A stretch of DNA of 64,000 bases, taken from assembly GCF_025642785.1 (NCBI RefSeq), contig NZ_JANZKU010000006.1, positions 179,247 to 243,246 of the forward strand. Direction: 5' to 3'. The DNA comes from Pseudomonas sp. RIT-PI-AD (lineage in GTDB: Bacteria; Pseudomonadota; Gammaproteobacteria; Pseudomonadales; Pseudomonadaceae). The notes under the pieces were generated by a model that did no database searches, was not told the origin of the DNA, and was given only the letters and a program-made list of their open reading frames with translations. Positions 49,392 to 58,708 of this stretch are shown one piece after another; position 1 is the first letter of the stretch, and the number at the start of each line of letters is the position of its first letter. Both the position numbers and the translations under genes were made by a program.

Positions 49392-50036
49392 GTGACCTCG
49401 CGTACCGAAGATGAAGAACTGGCGCTGATCAAGGATTGGTGGCAGCGCAACGGCAAACCCCTGTTGACCGGCGGCGCTCTGGCCCTGGTGGTGGTGCTCG
49501 GCTGGCAAGCCTGGCAGCGCTACCAGACCACCCAGAGCCAGAACGCCTCGGTGCTGTATCAGGACCTGCTGCAAACCGCGCTGACCCCCGAGGGCCAGCC
49601 GGACGCCGCGAAGATCGCCGACCTGTCCGGCAAGCTGAAGAGCGAGTTCGGCGGCACCGCCTATGCGCAGTACGGCAGCCTGTTCGTCGCCAAGGTGGCG
49701 GTCGAGTCGGGTCGGCTGGACGATGCGGCCAACGAACTGAAGGCGGTCGTCGACAAACCCTTCGACGCCACCCTCGGCGAGTTGGCCAAGCAGCGGCTGG
49801 CTCGCGTGCTGGCCGCGCAGAACAAGGCGGAAGACGCACTCAAGCTGCTCGACGGCGAAGTCGACAACGCCTACCTGGCCACTCGCGAAGAACTCCGCGG
49901 CGATCTGCTGGTGCAGCTCAAGCGCACCGACGATGCCCGCGCCGCTTACGAGAAGGCCAAGGGCGCCTTGACGGAAGAGGCCGCGGTCGGTGGTTTGCAG
50001 ATGAAACTCGACGACCTGGCGAAAGGGGACGCGTGA
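49392..50036 (+). CDS. yfgM: Ancillary SecYEG translocon / chaperone-network protein YfgM
   Basis: A 214-aa bitopic inner-membrane protein with GTG start at 49392 (AGGAG nine bases upstream). Short cytoplasmic N-terminus EDEELALIKDWWQRNGKPL, membrane helix near residues 24-41 (LLTGGALALVVVLGWQAW), then a periplasmic TPR domain (DUF2133). E. coli YfgM pairs with PpiD near the Sec translocon. It overlaps bamB by one base. Confidence 0.93.
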   Translation: MTSRTEDEELALIKDWWQRNGKPLLTGGALALVVVLGWQAWQRYQTTQSQNASVLYQDLLQTALTPEGQPDAAKIADLSGKLKSEFGGTAYAQYGSLFVAKVAVESGRLDDAANELKAVVDKPFDATLGELAKQRLARVLAAQNKAEDALKLLDGEVDNAYLATREELRGDLLVQLKRTDDARAAYEKAKGALTEEAAVGGLQMKLDDLAKGDA

Positions 50037-51175
50037 TGGGCTGGAAATATGCCGCTGTGCTGGCACTCGCCGTCGCGATCGCGGGTTGCAGCAGTAACAG
50101 CAAGAAAGAACTGCCGCCGGCCGAACTCACCAATTTCACCGAAGAGGTGAAGCTGGAAACCGAGTGGAGCCAGTCGGTCGGCGACGGTCAGGGCGAGGCC
50201 TACAACCTGCTGGTTCCGGCGGTCGATGGCGAGCGTATCTTCGCCGCCGACGTCGAGGGCGTGGTGATGGCTATGGATCGCCTCACCGGCAAGGTGATCT
50301 GGAAGGACGATCTGGACCTGCCGGTCTCCGGTGCGGTGGGTGCGGGTTACGGCCTGGTCCTGCTCGGCACTCTGAAAGGCGAAGTGGTCGCCCTCGACGC
50401 CGACAGCGGCGAAGAGAAATGGCGGGCGCGGGTGACCAGCGAAGTGCTGGCGCCGCCGGCCACCAACGGCGACGTGGTGGTGGTGCAGACCCAGGACGAT
50501 CGGCTGATCGCCCTTGACGCGGCCACCGGCAGCCAGCGCTGGATCTACGAGAACACCCCGGCGGTGCTGACCCTGCGCGGCACCGGCGCGCCCATCGTGA
50601 CCAACAACCTGGCGGTCGCCGGGCTGTCCACCGGCAAGGTGATCGCCCTGGACGTGCAGCGCGGCCTGCCGGTCTGGGAACAGCGCGTGGCGGTGCCGCA
50701 AGGCCGCTCCGAACTGGATCGCGTGGTGGACATCGACGGCGGCCTGCTGCTGTCCGGCAGCACCTTGTACGTCGCCACCTACCAAGGTCGCGTCGCCGGC
50801 CTGGACCTGGAAAGCGGGCGCATTCTCTGGCAGCGCGAGGCGTCCAGCTACGTCGGCGTGGCCCAGGGCTTCGGCAACGTCTACGTGAGCCTCGCCAGTG
50901 GGACCGTCGAGGGCGTCGACGAGCGTTCGTCCTCGGCGCTGTGGAGCAACGATGCCCTGGCGCGTCGCCAACTGTCGGCGCCGGAAGTGTTTTCCAGCTA
51001 CGTGGCGTTCGGCGACTTCGAGGGCTACCTGCACCTGGTGAGCCAGGTGGACGGTCGCTTCGTCGGCCGCGAGCGCATCGACAGCGACGGGTTGCGTGCC
51101 CGTCCGCTGGCGGTCGGCGACATGCTGTACGTCTTCGGCAACAGCGGCAAGCTGGTCGCCCTGAAAATCCGCTGA
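50036..51175 (+). CDS. bamB: Outer-membrane assembly lipoprotein BamB
   Basis: A 379-aa lipoprotein (MGWKYAAVLALAVAIAGCSSN, lipobox IAGC) folding as an eight-bladed beta-propeller, seen as repeated blocks such as VYAMDRLTG-like RLTGKVIWK, ALDADSGEEKWRA, ALDAATGSQRW and GLDLESGRILWQ. It binds BamA and helps insert beta-barrel proteins. Starts at the ATG overlapping the yfgM stop. A hairpin follows at 51224-51247. Confidence 0.96.
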   Translation: MGWKYAAVLALAVAIAGCSSNSKKELPPAELTNFTEEVKLETEWSQSVGDGQGEAYNLLVPAVDGERIFAADVEGVVMAMDRLTGKVIWKDDLDLPVSGAVGAGYGLVLLGTLKGEVVALDADSGEEKWRARVTSEVLAPPATNGDVVVVQTQDDRLIALDAATGSQRWIYENTPAVLTLRGTGAPIVTNNLAVAGLSTGKVIALDVQRGLPVWEQRVAVPQGRSELDRVVDIDGGLLLSGSTLYVATYQGRVAGLDLESGRILWQREASSYVGVAQGFGNVYVSLASGTVEGVDERSSSALWSNDALARRQLSAPEVFSSYVAFGDFEGYLHLVSQVDGRFVGRERIDSDGLRARPLAVGDMLYVFGNSGKLVALKIR

Positions 51176-51223
51176 TCGTCCGCCCGGCCCTGCGGGGGCG
51201 GGCACCTGGCGGGAATTGTCTGC

Positions 51224-51247
51224 CGGCCGCTGCACATGCAGCGGCCG
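51224..51247 (+). terminator. Hairpin after bamB
   Basis: Perfect 10-base arms CGGCCGCTGC (51224-51233) and its complement (51238-51247), loop ACAT, followed by a T-rich but broken tract. May partly separate bamB from der. Confidence 0.6.
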
Positions 51248-51280
51248 TTGTGTTTTCTGGATTTATCGCTGGAGGAGCCC

Positions 51281-52753
51281 ATGGTTCCGGTAATCGCCCT
51301 GGTGGGCCGCCCCAATGTCGGCAAGTCGACGCTGTTCAACCGCCTGACCAAGACGCGCGACGCCATCGTCGCCGAGTACGCCGGTCTGACCCGCGATCGC
51401 CAGTACGGCGAGGCCAAGTGGCAGGGGCGCACCTATATCGTGATCGATACCGGCGGTATTTCCGGTGACGAGGAAGGCATCGACGCGAAGATGGCCGAGC
51501 AATCGCTGCAGGCCATCGAAGAGGCCGACGCGGTGCTGTTCATGGTCGATTCGCGGGCCGGCCTGACCGCCGCCGACCAGATGATCGGCGAGCACCTGCG
51601 CAAGCGCAACAAACGCTGCTTCGTCGTCGCCAACAAGGTCGACACCGTCGACCCTGACATCGCCCGCGCCGAATTCAGCCCCTTGGGCCTGGGCGATGCC
51701 ATTCCGGTCGCCGCTGCTCATGGTCGTGGCATCAGCCAGATGCTCGACGCCGCTCTGGGCGAGTTTCCCAAGGACGCCAGCGAGGAAGAGGACGAAGCCG
51801 CCGCGGAAGTCGCCGAAGGCGAGGAGCCGGTGCGGATTCCCGGCCCGAGCGAGAAGGACGGGATCAAGATCGCCATCATCGGCCGCCCCAACGTGGGCAA
51901 GTCGACCTTGGTCAACCGCATGCTCGGCGAGGAGCGGGTGATCGTCTACGATCAGGCCGGCACCACCCGCGACAGCATCTACATCCCGTTCGAGCGCAAC
52001 GAGGAGAAGTACACCCTGATCGACACCGCCGGCGTGCGTCGCCGCGGCAAGATCTTCGAGGCGGTGGAAAAGTTCTCGGTGGTCAAGACGCTCCAGGCGA
52101 TCCAGGACGCCAACGTGGTGATCTTCGTCATGGATGCCCGGGAAGGCGTGGTCGAGCACGACCTCAACCTGCTCGGCTTCGTGCTGGAGACCGGCCGTGC
52201 CCTGGTGATCGCGCTGAACAAGTGGGACGGCATGGAGCAGGGCGAGCGGGATTACGTCAAGACCGAGCTGGAACGCCGGCTGATGTTCGTCGATTTCGCC
52301 GACATCCACTTCATCTCTGCCATGCACGGGACCGGCGTCGGCCACCTGTACAAGTCGGTGCAGACCGCCTTCAAGTCGGCGATCACCCGCTGGCCCACCA
52401 GCCGCCTCACGCAGATCCTCGAGGACGCCGTGCAGGAGCACCAGCCGCCGCTGGTCAACGGTCGTCGCATCAAGCTGCGCTACGCCCACCTGGGCGGGGC
52501 CAACCCGCCGATCATCGTGATCCACGGCAACCAGGTGGAGGCGGTGCCCAAGTCCTACTCGCGCTACCTGGAGAACACCTACCGGCGCGTGCTCAAGCTG
52601 GTCGGCACGCCACTGCGCATCGAGTACAAGGGCGGCGAGAACCCCTTCGAAGGCAAGAAGAACACCCTCACCGATCGCCAGGTGAACAAGAAGCGCCGGC
52701 TGATGAGCCACCACAAGAAGGCCGAGAAGAAGCGCCGCGACAAGAAACGCTGA
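51281..52753 (+). CDS. der: Ribosome biogenesis GTPase Der (EngA)
   Basis: A 490-aa protein with two GTPase domains in tandem, each with its P-loop (GRPNVGKS near residues 9-16, and GRPNVGKS near 204-211), NKVD/NKWD specificity motifs, and a C-terminal KH-like domain with the basic tail [12 protein letters not shown]. Needed for 50S subunit maturation. Start ATG at 51281 with GGAGG. Terminator follows. Confidence 0.97.
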   Translation: MVPVIALVGRPNVGKSTLFNRLTKTRDAIVAEYAGLTRDRQYGEAKWQGRTYIVIDTGGISGDEEGIDAKMAEQSLQAIEEADAVLFMVDSRAGLTAADQMIGEHLRKRNKRCFVVANKVDTVDPDIARAEFSPLGLGDAIPVAAAHGRGISQMLDAALGEFPKDASEEEDEAAAEVAEGEEPVRIPGPSEKDGIKIAIIGRPNVGKSTLVNRMLGEERVIVYDQAGTTRDSIYIPFERNEEKYTLIDTAGVRRRGKIFEAVEKFSVVKTLQAIQDANVVIFVMDAREGVVEHDLNLLGFVLETGRALVIALNKWDGMEQGERDYVKTELERRLMFVDFADIHFISAMHGTGVGHLYKSVQTAFKSAITRWPTSRLTQILEDAVQEHQPPLVNGRRIKLRYAHLGGANPPIIVIHGNQVEAVPKSYSRYLENTYRRVLKLVGTPLRIEYKGGENPFEGKKNTLTDRQVNKKRRLMSHHKKAEKKRRDKKR

Positions 52754-52764
52754 GCCATCGGTTG

Positions 52765-52800
52765 GAAAAGGCGCGCGGACCCCGTCCCCGCGCCTTTTTC
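52765..52800 (+). terminator. der terminator
   Basis: Stem AAAAGGCGCG (52766-52775) with CGCGCCTTTT (52789-52798), with an inner GGAC/GTCC pairing, ending in a T-run. It lies 12 bp past the der stop. Confidence 0.88.
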
Positions 52801-52885
52801 GTGCCCGGTCGATCGGCTATCCTGCGGTCCGCGCCTGCCGTTTCGCGACGGCTCCGTCGTGGCGCGCTCCAGCCCGGGAAAGCCC

Positions 52886-54034
52886 ATGATCGCCAGCAAA
52901 CTGCCTCACGTCGGCACCACCATCTTCGCCCGCATGTCCCAGCTCGCCACGGAAACCGGCGCGCTCAACCTGTCCCAGGGATTTCCCGACTTCGATGGCC
53001 CGGCGGCCCTGCGCGAAGCGGTTGGGCGGCATATCGACGCCGGCCACAACCAGTACGCGCCCATGCCCGGCCTGCTGGCGCTGCGCCAGCAGGTGGCGAC
53101 GAAGATCGCCGGCCTGTACGGCCGCCAGGTCGACGTCGAACGCGAGATCACCGTCACCCCGGGCGCCACCGAGGCGATCTTCTGCGCGGTCCAGGCGCTG
53201 ATCCGCGCCGGCGACGAAGCCATCGTCCTCGACCCCTGCTACGACAGCTACGCGCCGGCGGTGGAGCTGGCGGGCGGGCGCTGCGTGCACGTGCCCCTCG
53301 CGTTGCCGGACTTCGCCATCGACTGGCAGCGCCTGGCCGACGCGCTCACCCCGCGCACGCGCCTGATCCTGCTCAATTCGCCCCACAACCCCAGCGGTGC
53401 GTTGTTCAGCCGCGCCGACCTGGACCGCCTGGCCGAGCTGATCCGCGGTCGCGACATCCACCTGATCAGCGACGAGGTCTACGAGCACCTGGTGTTCGAC
53501 GGCGTGGCCCATGCCAGCGTGCTGGCCCACGAGGAGCTGTACAGCCGCGCCTTCGTGGTCAGTTCCTTCGGCAAGACCTACCACGTCACCGGCTGGAAGA
53601 CCGGCTACGTGGTGGCGCCGCCGGCGTTGTCCGCCGAGCTGCGCAAGATCCACCAGTACGTGACCTTCTGCGGCGTGACCCCGCTGCAATACGCCCTGGC
53701 CGATTTCATGCAGGCGCACCCGGAGCACGTCGCCGAGTTGCCGGGCTTCTACCAGGCCAAGCGCGACCTGTTCTGCGATCTGCTGCGCGGCTCGCGTTTC
53801 CGTTTCACTCCGGCCGCCGGCACCTATTTCCAGTTGCTCGACTATTCGGCGATCCGCGACGACCTGGACGATGTGCAGATGGCCGAATGGCTGACCCGCG
53901 AACACGGCGTGGCGAGCATCCCGGTCTCGGTGTTCTACCGCGATCCGCCCAAGGGGGCGCGCTTGGTGCGCTTCTGCTTCGCCAAGCGCGAGGAGACCCT
54001 GCGCCAGGCTGCCGAGCGCCTGTGCGCGGTCTGA
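52886..54034 (+). CDS. PLP aminotransferase, methionine/glutamine transaminase type
   Basis: A 382-aa fold-type I aminotransferase. Substrate/PLP blocks are LNLSQGFPDFDGP, NQYAPMPGLLALRQ, NSPHNPSGALFS, DEVYEHLVF and the PLP lysine in SSFGKTYHVTGWKTGYV. It resembles E. coli YbdL, which transaminates 2-oxo-4-methylthiobutanoate. It lies 40 bp before an omega-amidase gene, the pair expected for a glutamine-dependent transaminase cycle that salvages methionine. Confidence 0.9.
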   Translation: MIASKLPHVGTTIFARMSQLATETGALNLSQGFPDFDGPAALREAVGRHIDAGHNQYAPMPGLLALRQQVATKIAGLYGRQVDVEREITVTPGATEAIFCAVQALIRAGDEAIVLDPCYDSYAPAVELAGGRCVHVPLALPDFAIDWQRLADALTPRTRLILLNSPHNPSGALFSRADLDRLAELIRGRDIHLISDEVYEHLVFDGVAHASVLAHEELYSRAFVVSSFGKTYHVTGWKTGYVVAPPALSAELRKIHQYVTFCGVTPLQYALADFMQAHPEHVAELPGFYQAKRDLFCDLLRGSRFRFTPAAGTYFQLLDYSAIRDDLDDVQMAEWLTREHGVASIPVSVFYRDPPKGARLVRFCFAKREETLRQAAERLCAV

Positions 54035-54074
54035 CCCGCCGGGCTCCGGCCCGGCAAGCCGAAGGAGATCATCG

Positions 54075-54884
54075 ATGAATCCGTTGCACGACCTGCGCCT
54101 GGCCCTGGTGCAAACCCCCTTGGCCTGGCACGACGCCGAAGCCAATCGCGCGCATTTCGAGACCCTGCTGGAGCAAGCGCGGGGCGCCGACCTGGTGATC
54201 CTACCGGAGATGTTCACCACCGGGTTTTCCATGGACTCCGCGGCCCTGGCCGAGCCGGAGGAGGGGCCGACCCTGGCGTGGATGCGCCGCCAGGCGGAGC
54301 GCCTCGACGCGGTGGTGACCGGCAGCCTGATCGTGCGCGTCGCGGAGGGCGACTACCGTAACCGGCTGCTCTGGGTGCGCCCGGACGGCGAGGCGACTCA
54401 CTACGACAAGCGCCATTTGTTCCGCATGGCCGGCGAGCACAAGCACTACCGCGCCGGCGACCGCCAGGTGCTGCTGGCGCTGAAGGGCTGGCGGGTGCGC
54501 CCGCTGATCTGCTACGACCTGCGCTTCCCGGTGTGGAGCCGTGGTGCGGGGGACACCGATCTGCTGCTCTACACCGCCAACTGGCCGGCGGCGCGGCGTG
54601 GCCACTGGAACCGCCTGTTGCCGGCGCGGGCCATCGAAAACCTCTGCTACGTCGCCGCGGTCAATCGCATCGGCGAGGACGGCAAGGGCTATCCCTACAG
54701 CGGCGACAGCCAGGTGGTGGATTTCCAGGGCGAGGCGTTGCTGGATGCGGGCAGCGACGCCGGCGTGTTCCAGGTCAGCCTGTCGGCGGCGGAGCTGGGC
54801 GCCTATCGCAAGCGCTTCCCGGCCGACCTGGATGCCGATGCGTTTCAGTTGTCGAGCCGACCGGAGCCTGTGTCGACCCTGTAG
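54075..54884 (+). CDS. Omega-amidase-like carbon-nitrogen hydrolase (YafV type)
   Basis: A 269-aa nitrilase-superfamily enzyme. Catalytic Glu in VILPEMFTTGFSMDS, Lys in HYDKRHLFRMAGEH, Cys in LICYDLRFPVWSR. YafV/Nit2-type members hydrolyse 2-oxoglutaramate, the by-product of glutamine transamination. The aminotransferase directly upstream fits that role. AAGGAG site before the ATG. Confidence 0.9.
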   Translation: MNPLHDLRLALVQTPLAWHDAEANRAHFETLLEQARGADLVILPEMFTTGFSMDSAALAEPEEGPTLAWMRRQAERLDAVVTGSLIVRVAEGDYRNRLLWVRPDGEATHYDKRHLFRMAGEHKHYRAGDRQVLLALKGWRVRPLICYDLRFPVWSRGAGDTDLLLYTANWPAARRGHWNRLLPARAIENLCYVAAVNRIGEDGKGYPYSGDSQVVDFQGEALLDAGSDAGVFQVSLSAAELGAYRKRFPADLDADAFQLSSRPEPVSTL

Positions 54885-54978
54885 CGTTTTGGTATCAGAA
54901 CCGTTACCCGATAGTTCTCAAGTGTCGCGTGCCCAGGCCGATGCTCGATCATCTCCCTCATGTCGTAGGAGTTCTTCG

Positions 54979-55443
54979 ATGATCAGCACCATCGGCCACC
55001 TCGCCGCCAGCTACACCACCCGCACCACCAGCGCCGCCACCGACGCCGACAGTACGGCCAGCGCCGTCGCCGACGATACCGACCAGGCCTCCGCCGCTGC
55101 CGCGGGCGCTTCGCCCGCGGGGGCAGGCGCGCCTCCCGCCACCGCCGGAGGGGGAGCGGCCGATTCGGATTCCGACAGCGACGATGACACCTCGGACACC
55201 ATCAAGGAAATCAAACAGAGCATCGAGCAGTTGAAGAAAGAGCTGCAGGAGCAGCAGCAACGGCTCAAGCAGGTCCAGGCCGGCGACCAGACCGAGGAGC
55301 AGAAGCGCACCCAGGCCCAGGCGGTGCAGGCGCAGATCGCCACCACCAATGCGTCCCTGCAACAGGCCTACGCCTCGTTGACCGAGGCGACCACCGAGTC
55401 CTCGGAAAGCAGCAGCGGACAACTGGTGAACACCAGCGCCTGA
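54979..55443 (+). CDS. FlxA-like coiled-coil protein, 154 aa
   Basis: The N-terminal 70 residues are Ala/Thr/Ser/Asp-rich and low in complexity. Residues 75-140 form a strong coiled coil (IKEIKQSIEQLKKELQEQQQ) like FlxA family proteins. The C-terminus is Ser/Thr-rich. Start ATG at 54979 with AGGAG eight bases upstream. No signal peptide or membrane segment. Function unknown; possibly secreted or surface-associated. Confidence 0.75.
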   Translation: MISTIGHLAASYTTRTTSAATDADSTASAVADDTDQASAAAAGASPAGAGAPPATAGGGAADSDSDSDDDTSDTIKEIKQSIEQLKKELQEQQQRLKQVQAGDQTEEQKRTQAQAVQAQIATTNASLQQAYASLTEATTESSESSSGQLVNTSA

Positions 55444-55504
55444 CCCACGCCGATGCGACGGGAGGGGCCGGATGGCACCTGGGCGGCGCCGTCCGGCTCC
55501 GCCG

Positions 55505-56764
55505 CTAGGCGCCGGCCAGCCGGACCAGCGCCTCGGCCAGCACCTGGGCGCCCGCCGCCAAGTGCTCTGGAGTGGCATTCTCCAGCTGGTTATGGCTGAT
55601 GCCCTTCTCGCAGGGCACGAAGAGCATGCCGGTGGCGGTCACCCCATGCAGCAGCTTGGCGTCGTGGGTGGCGCCGGACACCAGCGACATCCGGGGGTAC
55701 TGCCAGAGCGCGGCGCACTGGTCGAGCATGGCGCGGATGGCGTCGGGGAACTCGATCGGCTCCGATTGGCTGAGAGTGGTCACCTCGACCGGGCAGGGGC
55801 CGGCATGTTCCGCGCACAGCCGGCGGATGGCCTGCTCGCTTTCCGCCAGCACCTGGCCCTGCGGATGGCGCAAGTCAATGGTGAAGCGGACCCGGCCCGG
55901 CACGGTATTCGGCGAGCCCGGCTCGACCCGCCAGCGCCCGAGGGTGAAGCGCACGCCGTCGCCGAGGGCGTCGAAATGCGCGAACAGCGCCCGGGCCATG
56001 TGCACGGCCTGCTTGAGGGCGTCGCGGCGCGCGCTGCCCGGCGTGGTGCCGGCATGGGCTTCCTGGCCGCGCACGTCCACCTCCAGCCAGCGCAGCCCCT
56101 GGATACCGCTGACGATCCCCAAGGGAAGGCCCGCCGCTTCCAGCACCGGGCCCTGCTCGATGTGTGCCTCGATGAAGGCGTGCAGGGCGACGGCTTCATC
56201 CTGCCGGGCGACGTCTCCATGGGCTGCGAGGAAGGCCGGCAGGCTGTCGCCGAGGCGCTCGCCCTGGGGATCGAGCGCGGCCAGGGCCTCCGCCAGCGCC
56301 AAGTGACCGCTGAACACCGCGGAGCCCATTGTGGTCGGCGCGAAGTTCGAACCTTCCTCGTTGGCCCATACCACCAGCAACAGGTCGCGTTCGCTCTGCA
56401 GGCCGGCCTCGTGCAGGCAGGCCAGCACCTCCAGCCCGGCCAGCACGCCATAGGCGCCATCGAACTTGCCGCCGGTGGGCTGGGTGTCCAGGTGCGAGCC
56501 GGTGGCCACCGCCGGCAGTTCGGGGCGGCGCCCCGGCCGGCGCAGGAACAGGTTGCCGATGTCGTCCATCGAGGGCTGCAGGCCGATCGCCTGCCCCCAC
56601 TCGATCAACTGCCGGCGGGCCTGGGCGTCGATCGCGGAGAACGCCGGGCGGTCGACGCCCCCGGCGGGCAGCGCGCCATGGCGGGCGAGTTCCAGGTGAC
56701 GGCGCCAGAGGCGCTCGCCGTCGATACGCGGGGCGCGAGGTTCGCTATGTGAGGACCTGTCCAT
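55505..56764 (-). CDS. M20-family amidohydrolase (N-carbamoyl-amino-acid / allantoate type)
   Basis: A 419-aa dinuclear-metal hydrolase. Metal and catalytic blocks are ATGSHLDTQPTGGKFDGAYGVL (His, Asp), VWANEEGSNFAPTTMGS (Glu-Glu), LHAFIEAHIEQGPVLE (His) and ISHNQLENATPEHLA near the end (His), and LVSGATHDAKLL. This is the family of beta-ureidopropionase, L-carbamoylase and allantoate amidohydrolase. The start overlaps the ureohydrolase stop (TGATG), so both are made together. The exact substrate cannot be told from the sequence. It is the last gene of the operon. Confidence 0.9.
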   Translation of the reverse strand: MDRSSHSEPRAPRIDGERLWRRHLELARHGALPAGGVDRPAFSAIDAQARRQLIEWGQAIGLQPSMDDIGNLFLRRPGRRPELPAVATGSHLDTQPTGGKFDGAYGVLAGLEVLACLHEAGLQSERDLLLVVWANEEGSNFAPTTMGSAVFSGHLALAEALAALDPQGERLGDSLPAFLAAHGDVARQDEAVALHAFIEAHIEQGPVLEAAGLPLGIVSGIQGLRWLEVDVRGQEAHAGTTPGSARRDALKQAVHMARALFAHFDALGDGVRFTLGRWRVEPGSPNTVPGRVRFTIDLRHPQGQVLAESEQAIRRLCAEHAGPCPVEVTTLSQSEPIEFPDAIRAMLDQCAALWQYPRMSLVSGATHDAKLLHGVTATGMLFVPCEKGISHNQLENATPEHLAAGAQVLAEALVRLAGA

Positions 56765-57846
56765 CAGCGTTCCCGCTCTTCGGCGCCCTGGGCGATCTTG
56801 CGCAGGGCGACGCCGGCCATGAAATAGGTCAGGACGTAGACGATCACCCGGTACATCACCGCCGAACCCGGCGGGATGCACAGGAAGGACAGACCGGCGC
56901 AGCCGCGCTTGCCCACCTCGTGGGCGATGCGGATCGCCTCGTAGTCGGTCATGCCGATGGGTTCGGCCAGTTCGCCGAGCAGGTCGCCGTCGCTGGGGCC
57001 GGCGCCGCCGAGCACGTCCATGTCGAAGTGCGCGTAGACCCCGTCGGTGCCCTGGTAGGCCTGTTCCAGGTTGCGCACCACGCCGTCGATGCCCAGCTCG
57101 GTGCGGATCTTCCACATCGGCATGAAGCAGGCGCCGTTCTTCAGGTAGTGACGGACCACCGCGGGGTCTTCGAGCATGCCGCGTTCGCCGATCTCCACCA
57201 GGTTGCGGATGGCGTAGTTCGGGCAATCGCGGAACAGCTTGTCCTTCCAGTTGGTGGAACCGGCGATGTGCTCGTTCATCGTCGCCCAGTCGTAGGGCCA
57301 GCAATCCCAGTGGGTGTCCAGGCTGACCATGCCCACCGGCCCACCGATGTGCTCGGCCACCGGGCGGCCGACGGCGTAGGAAGCCACCGGAGAATTCTGC
57401 CCGATCACCACCGGAATGGCGCCGGCGGCCAGCACTTGCTTGACCTTGCGCTCGACGCTTTCCTGGGCCTCGAGGATGCGCTCGACGGTGCCCTCGTAGC
57501 TGGCCTCCAGCGGGATGTCGATATCGCCGTAGTCCACCACCTTCAGGTGCTCGAAGATGTCCAGGTCGAAGTCCTGCACGTAGCCGCCGCGGTAGCGGAT
57601 CGACTGCTGGCGTACGCGGGTGGTGGCGGCCAGCCATTCGGCCTTGTCCACGCCACTGTATTTCTTGCCCCAGCCGGCGGCGAAGGGCGCGCCGATGATG
57701 ACGATGTCGGCGCCTTGCAGGTCCTCCTCGCGGATCGCGTAGGGCACCCCGAGGAAGGTCGGCGTGTCTTCGCGGATGCGCGGGAAGTGCACGTTGCGCC
57801 AGTGCTTGCCGGCGAGGGTTTCAGGCCAGGTAGGGTAATGCGGCAT
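56764..57846 (-). CDS. Atypical ureohydrolase (arginase/agmatinase superfamily)
   Basis: A 360-aa protein of the arginase/agmatinase fold. The DxHxD metal motif is D177-T-H-W-D181 and the DxD motif D275-M-D277, in AHFDMDVLGGAGPSDGDLLGELAEPIGMT. The usual first ligand motif GGDHS is replaced by G149-Q-N-S, so the His that binds the first manganese is missing. The family-specific DP after DxD is GG. The N-terminus (about 1-45) and a hydrophobic C-terminus (SAVMYRVIVYVLTYFMAGVALRK) are unusual. Coupled to the amidohydrolase and preceded by a transporter set. It may use another metal arrangement or substrate. Confidence 0.85.
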   Translation of the reverse strand: MPHYPTWPETLAGKHWRNVHFPRIREDTPTFLGVPYAIREEDLQGADIVIIGAPFAAGWGKKYSGVDKAEWLAATTRVRQQSIRYRGGYVQDFDLDIFEHLKVVDYGDIDIPLEASYEGTVERILEAQESVERKVKQVLAAGAIPVVIGQNSPVASYAVGRPVAEHIGGPVGMVSLDTHWDCWPYDWATMNEHIAGSTNWKDKLFRDCPNYAIRNLVEIGERGMLEDPAVVRHYLKNGACFMPMWKIRTELGIDGVVRNLEQAYQGTDGVYAHFDMDVLGGAGPSDGDLLGELAEPIGMTDYEAIRIAHEVGKRGCAGLSFLCIPPGSAVMYRVIVYVLTYFMAGVALRKIAQGAEERER

Positions 57847-57864
57847 GGGAGCTCTCCGTCGGGA

Positions 57865-58698
57865 TCATTCGGCGCGGGGGAAGGCGCGCAGGTTGGGCTG
57901 GTTCACGTAACGGCCGCCGTCGATGTATTTCGCGGCGATGGCGTCCCAGCGGCCGGATACCAGCAGGTTGGAAAGGCCGATGTTGAGCACCGAGAGCAGT
58001 TCGCTGTTGCCCTTGTTCACCGTCCAGGAGATGGGCAGGAAATTCACCGGCTTGTCGGCGAAGATCACCTTCACCCCCGGCTGCTGCTTGGCGAACTGGG
58101 TGGCGGTGAACAGGTCCTCGAAACTGACGTCGGCACGTCCGGCCGCCACTTCCATGAAGCCGGCGGTGAGGTTGCCGGTGTTCAGCGCGGTGACCCGCGC
58201 CTCGGGCATATTGGCGCGCACGTAGGTCTCGGCGGCGGTGCCTTGCACCACGGCGATGCGCACGTCCGCCTTGTTCATGTCGGCGATGCTGGCGAAGCGC
58301 TGGTCATCGCGGCCTACCACGGCGACGCTGCCCAGGTAGAAGATCGGCGTGGTGAAATCCACCGCCATGGCGCGCTTGACCGTGGCGAAGGTGGCGCCGA
58401 TGGACATGTCGAACTGGCCGGATTGCAGCCCGGCGACGAAGTTGGCCCAGGTGGTCTCGACGAACACCGGCTTGACGCCCATTTCCTCGGCGATGGCCTT
58501 GGCCGCATCGACGTAGAAGCCGGTCAGTTCCCCGCTGCGCGGGTCCTTGGCGGTGCCGGGCGGGGAGGGGATGTAGCCGATCTTCAACTGGCCGGATTCG
58601 GCAATCTTGCGCAACTCGCCGGCGGCCTGGGCCGGGACGGTGGCGCACAGCGACAGGGTGGCGAGTACGGGGAGCAGCAGTCGCAGCAAGGGTTTCAT
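57865..58698 (-). CDS. ABC transporter periplasmic binding protein, polar amino-acid type
   Basis: A 277-aa SBP family 3 protein: signal peptide MKPLLRLLLPVLATLSLCATVPAQA, then ELRKIAESGQLKIGYIPSPPGTAKDPRSGELTGFYVDAAKAIAEEMG, the typical lobe-1 start. It contains the family blocks FDMSIGATFATVKRAMAVDFTTP and VQGTAAETYV. It lies between the ATPase and the ureohydrolase gene. The ligand is probably a small polar, perhaps guanidino or ureido, compound (inference from the operon). Confidence 0.92.
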   Translation of the reverse strand: MKPLLRLLLPVLATLSLCATVPAQAAGELRKIAESGQLKIGYIPSPPGTAKDPRSGELTGFYVDAAKAIAEEMGVKPVFVETTWANFVAGLQSGQFDMSIGATFATVKRAMAVDFTTPIFYLGSVAVVGRDDQRFASIADMNKADVRIAVVQGTAAETYVRANMPEARVTALNTGNLTAGFMEVAAGRADVSFEDLFTATQFAKQQPGVKVIFADKPVNFLPISWTVNKGNSELLSVLNIGLSNLLVSGRWDAIAAKYIDGGRYVNQPNLRAFPRAE

Positions 58699-58708
58699 GG
58701 CGGAACCT

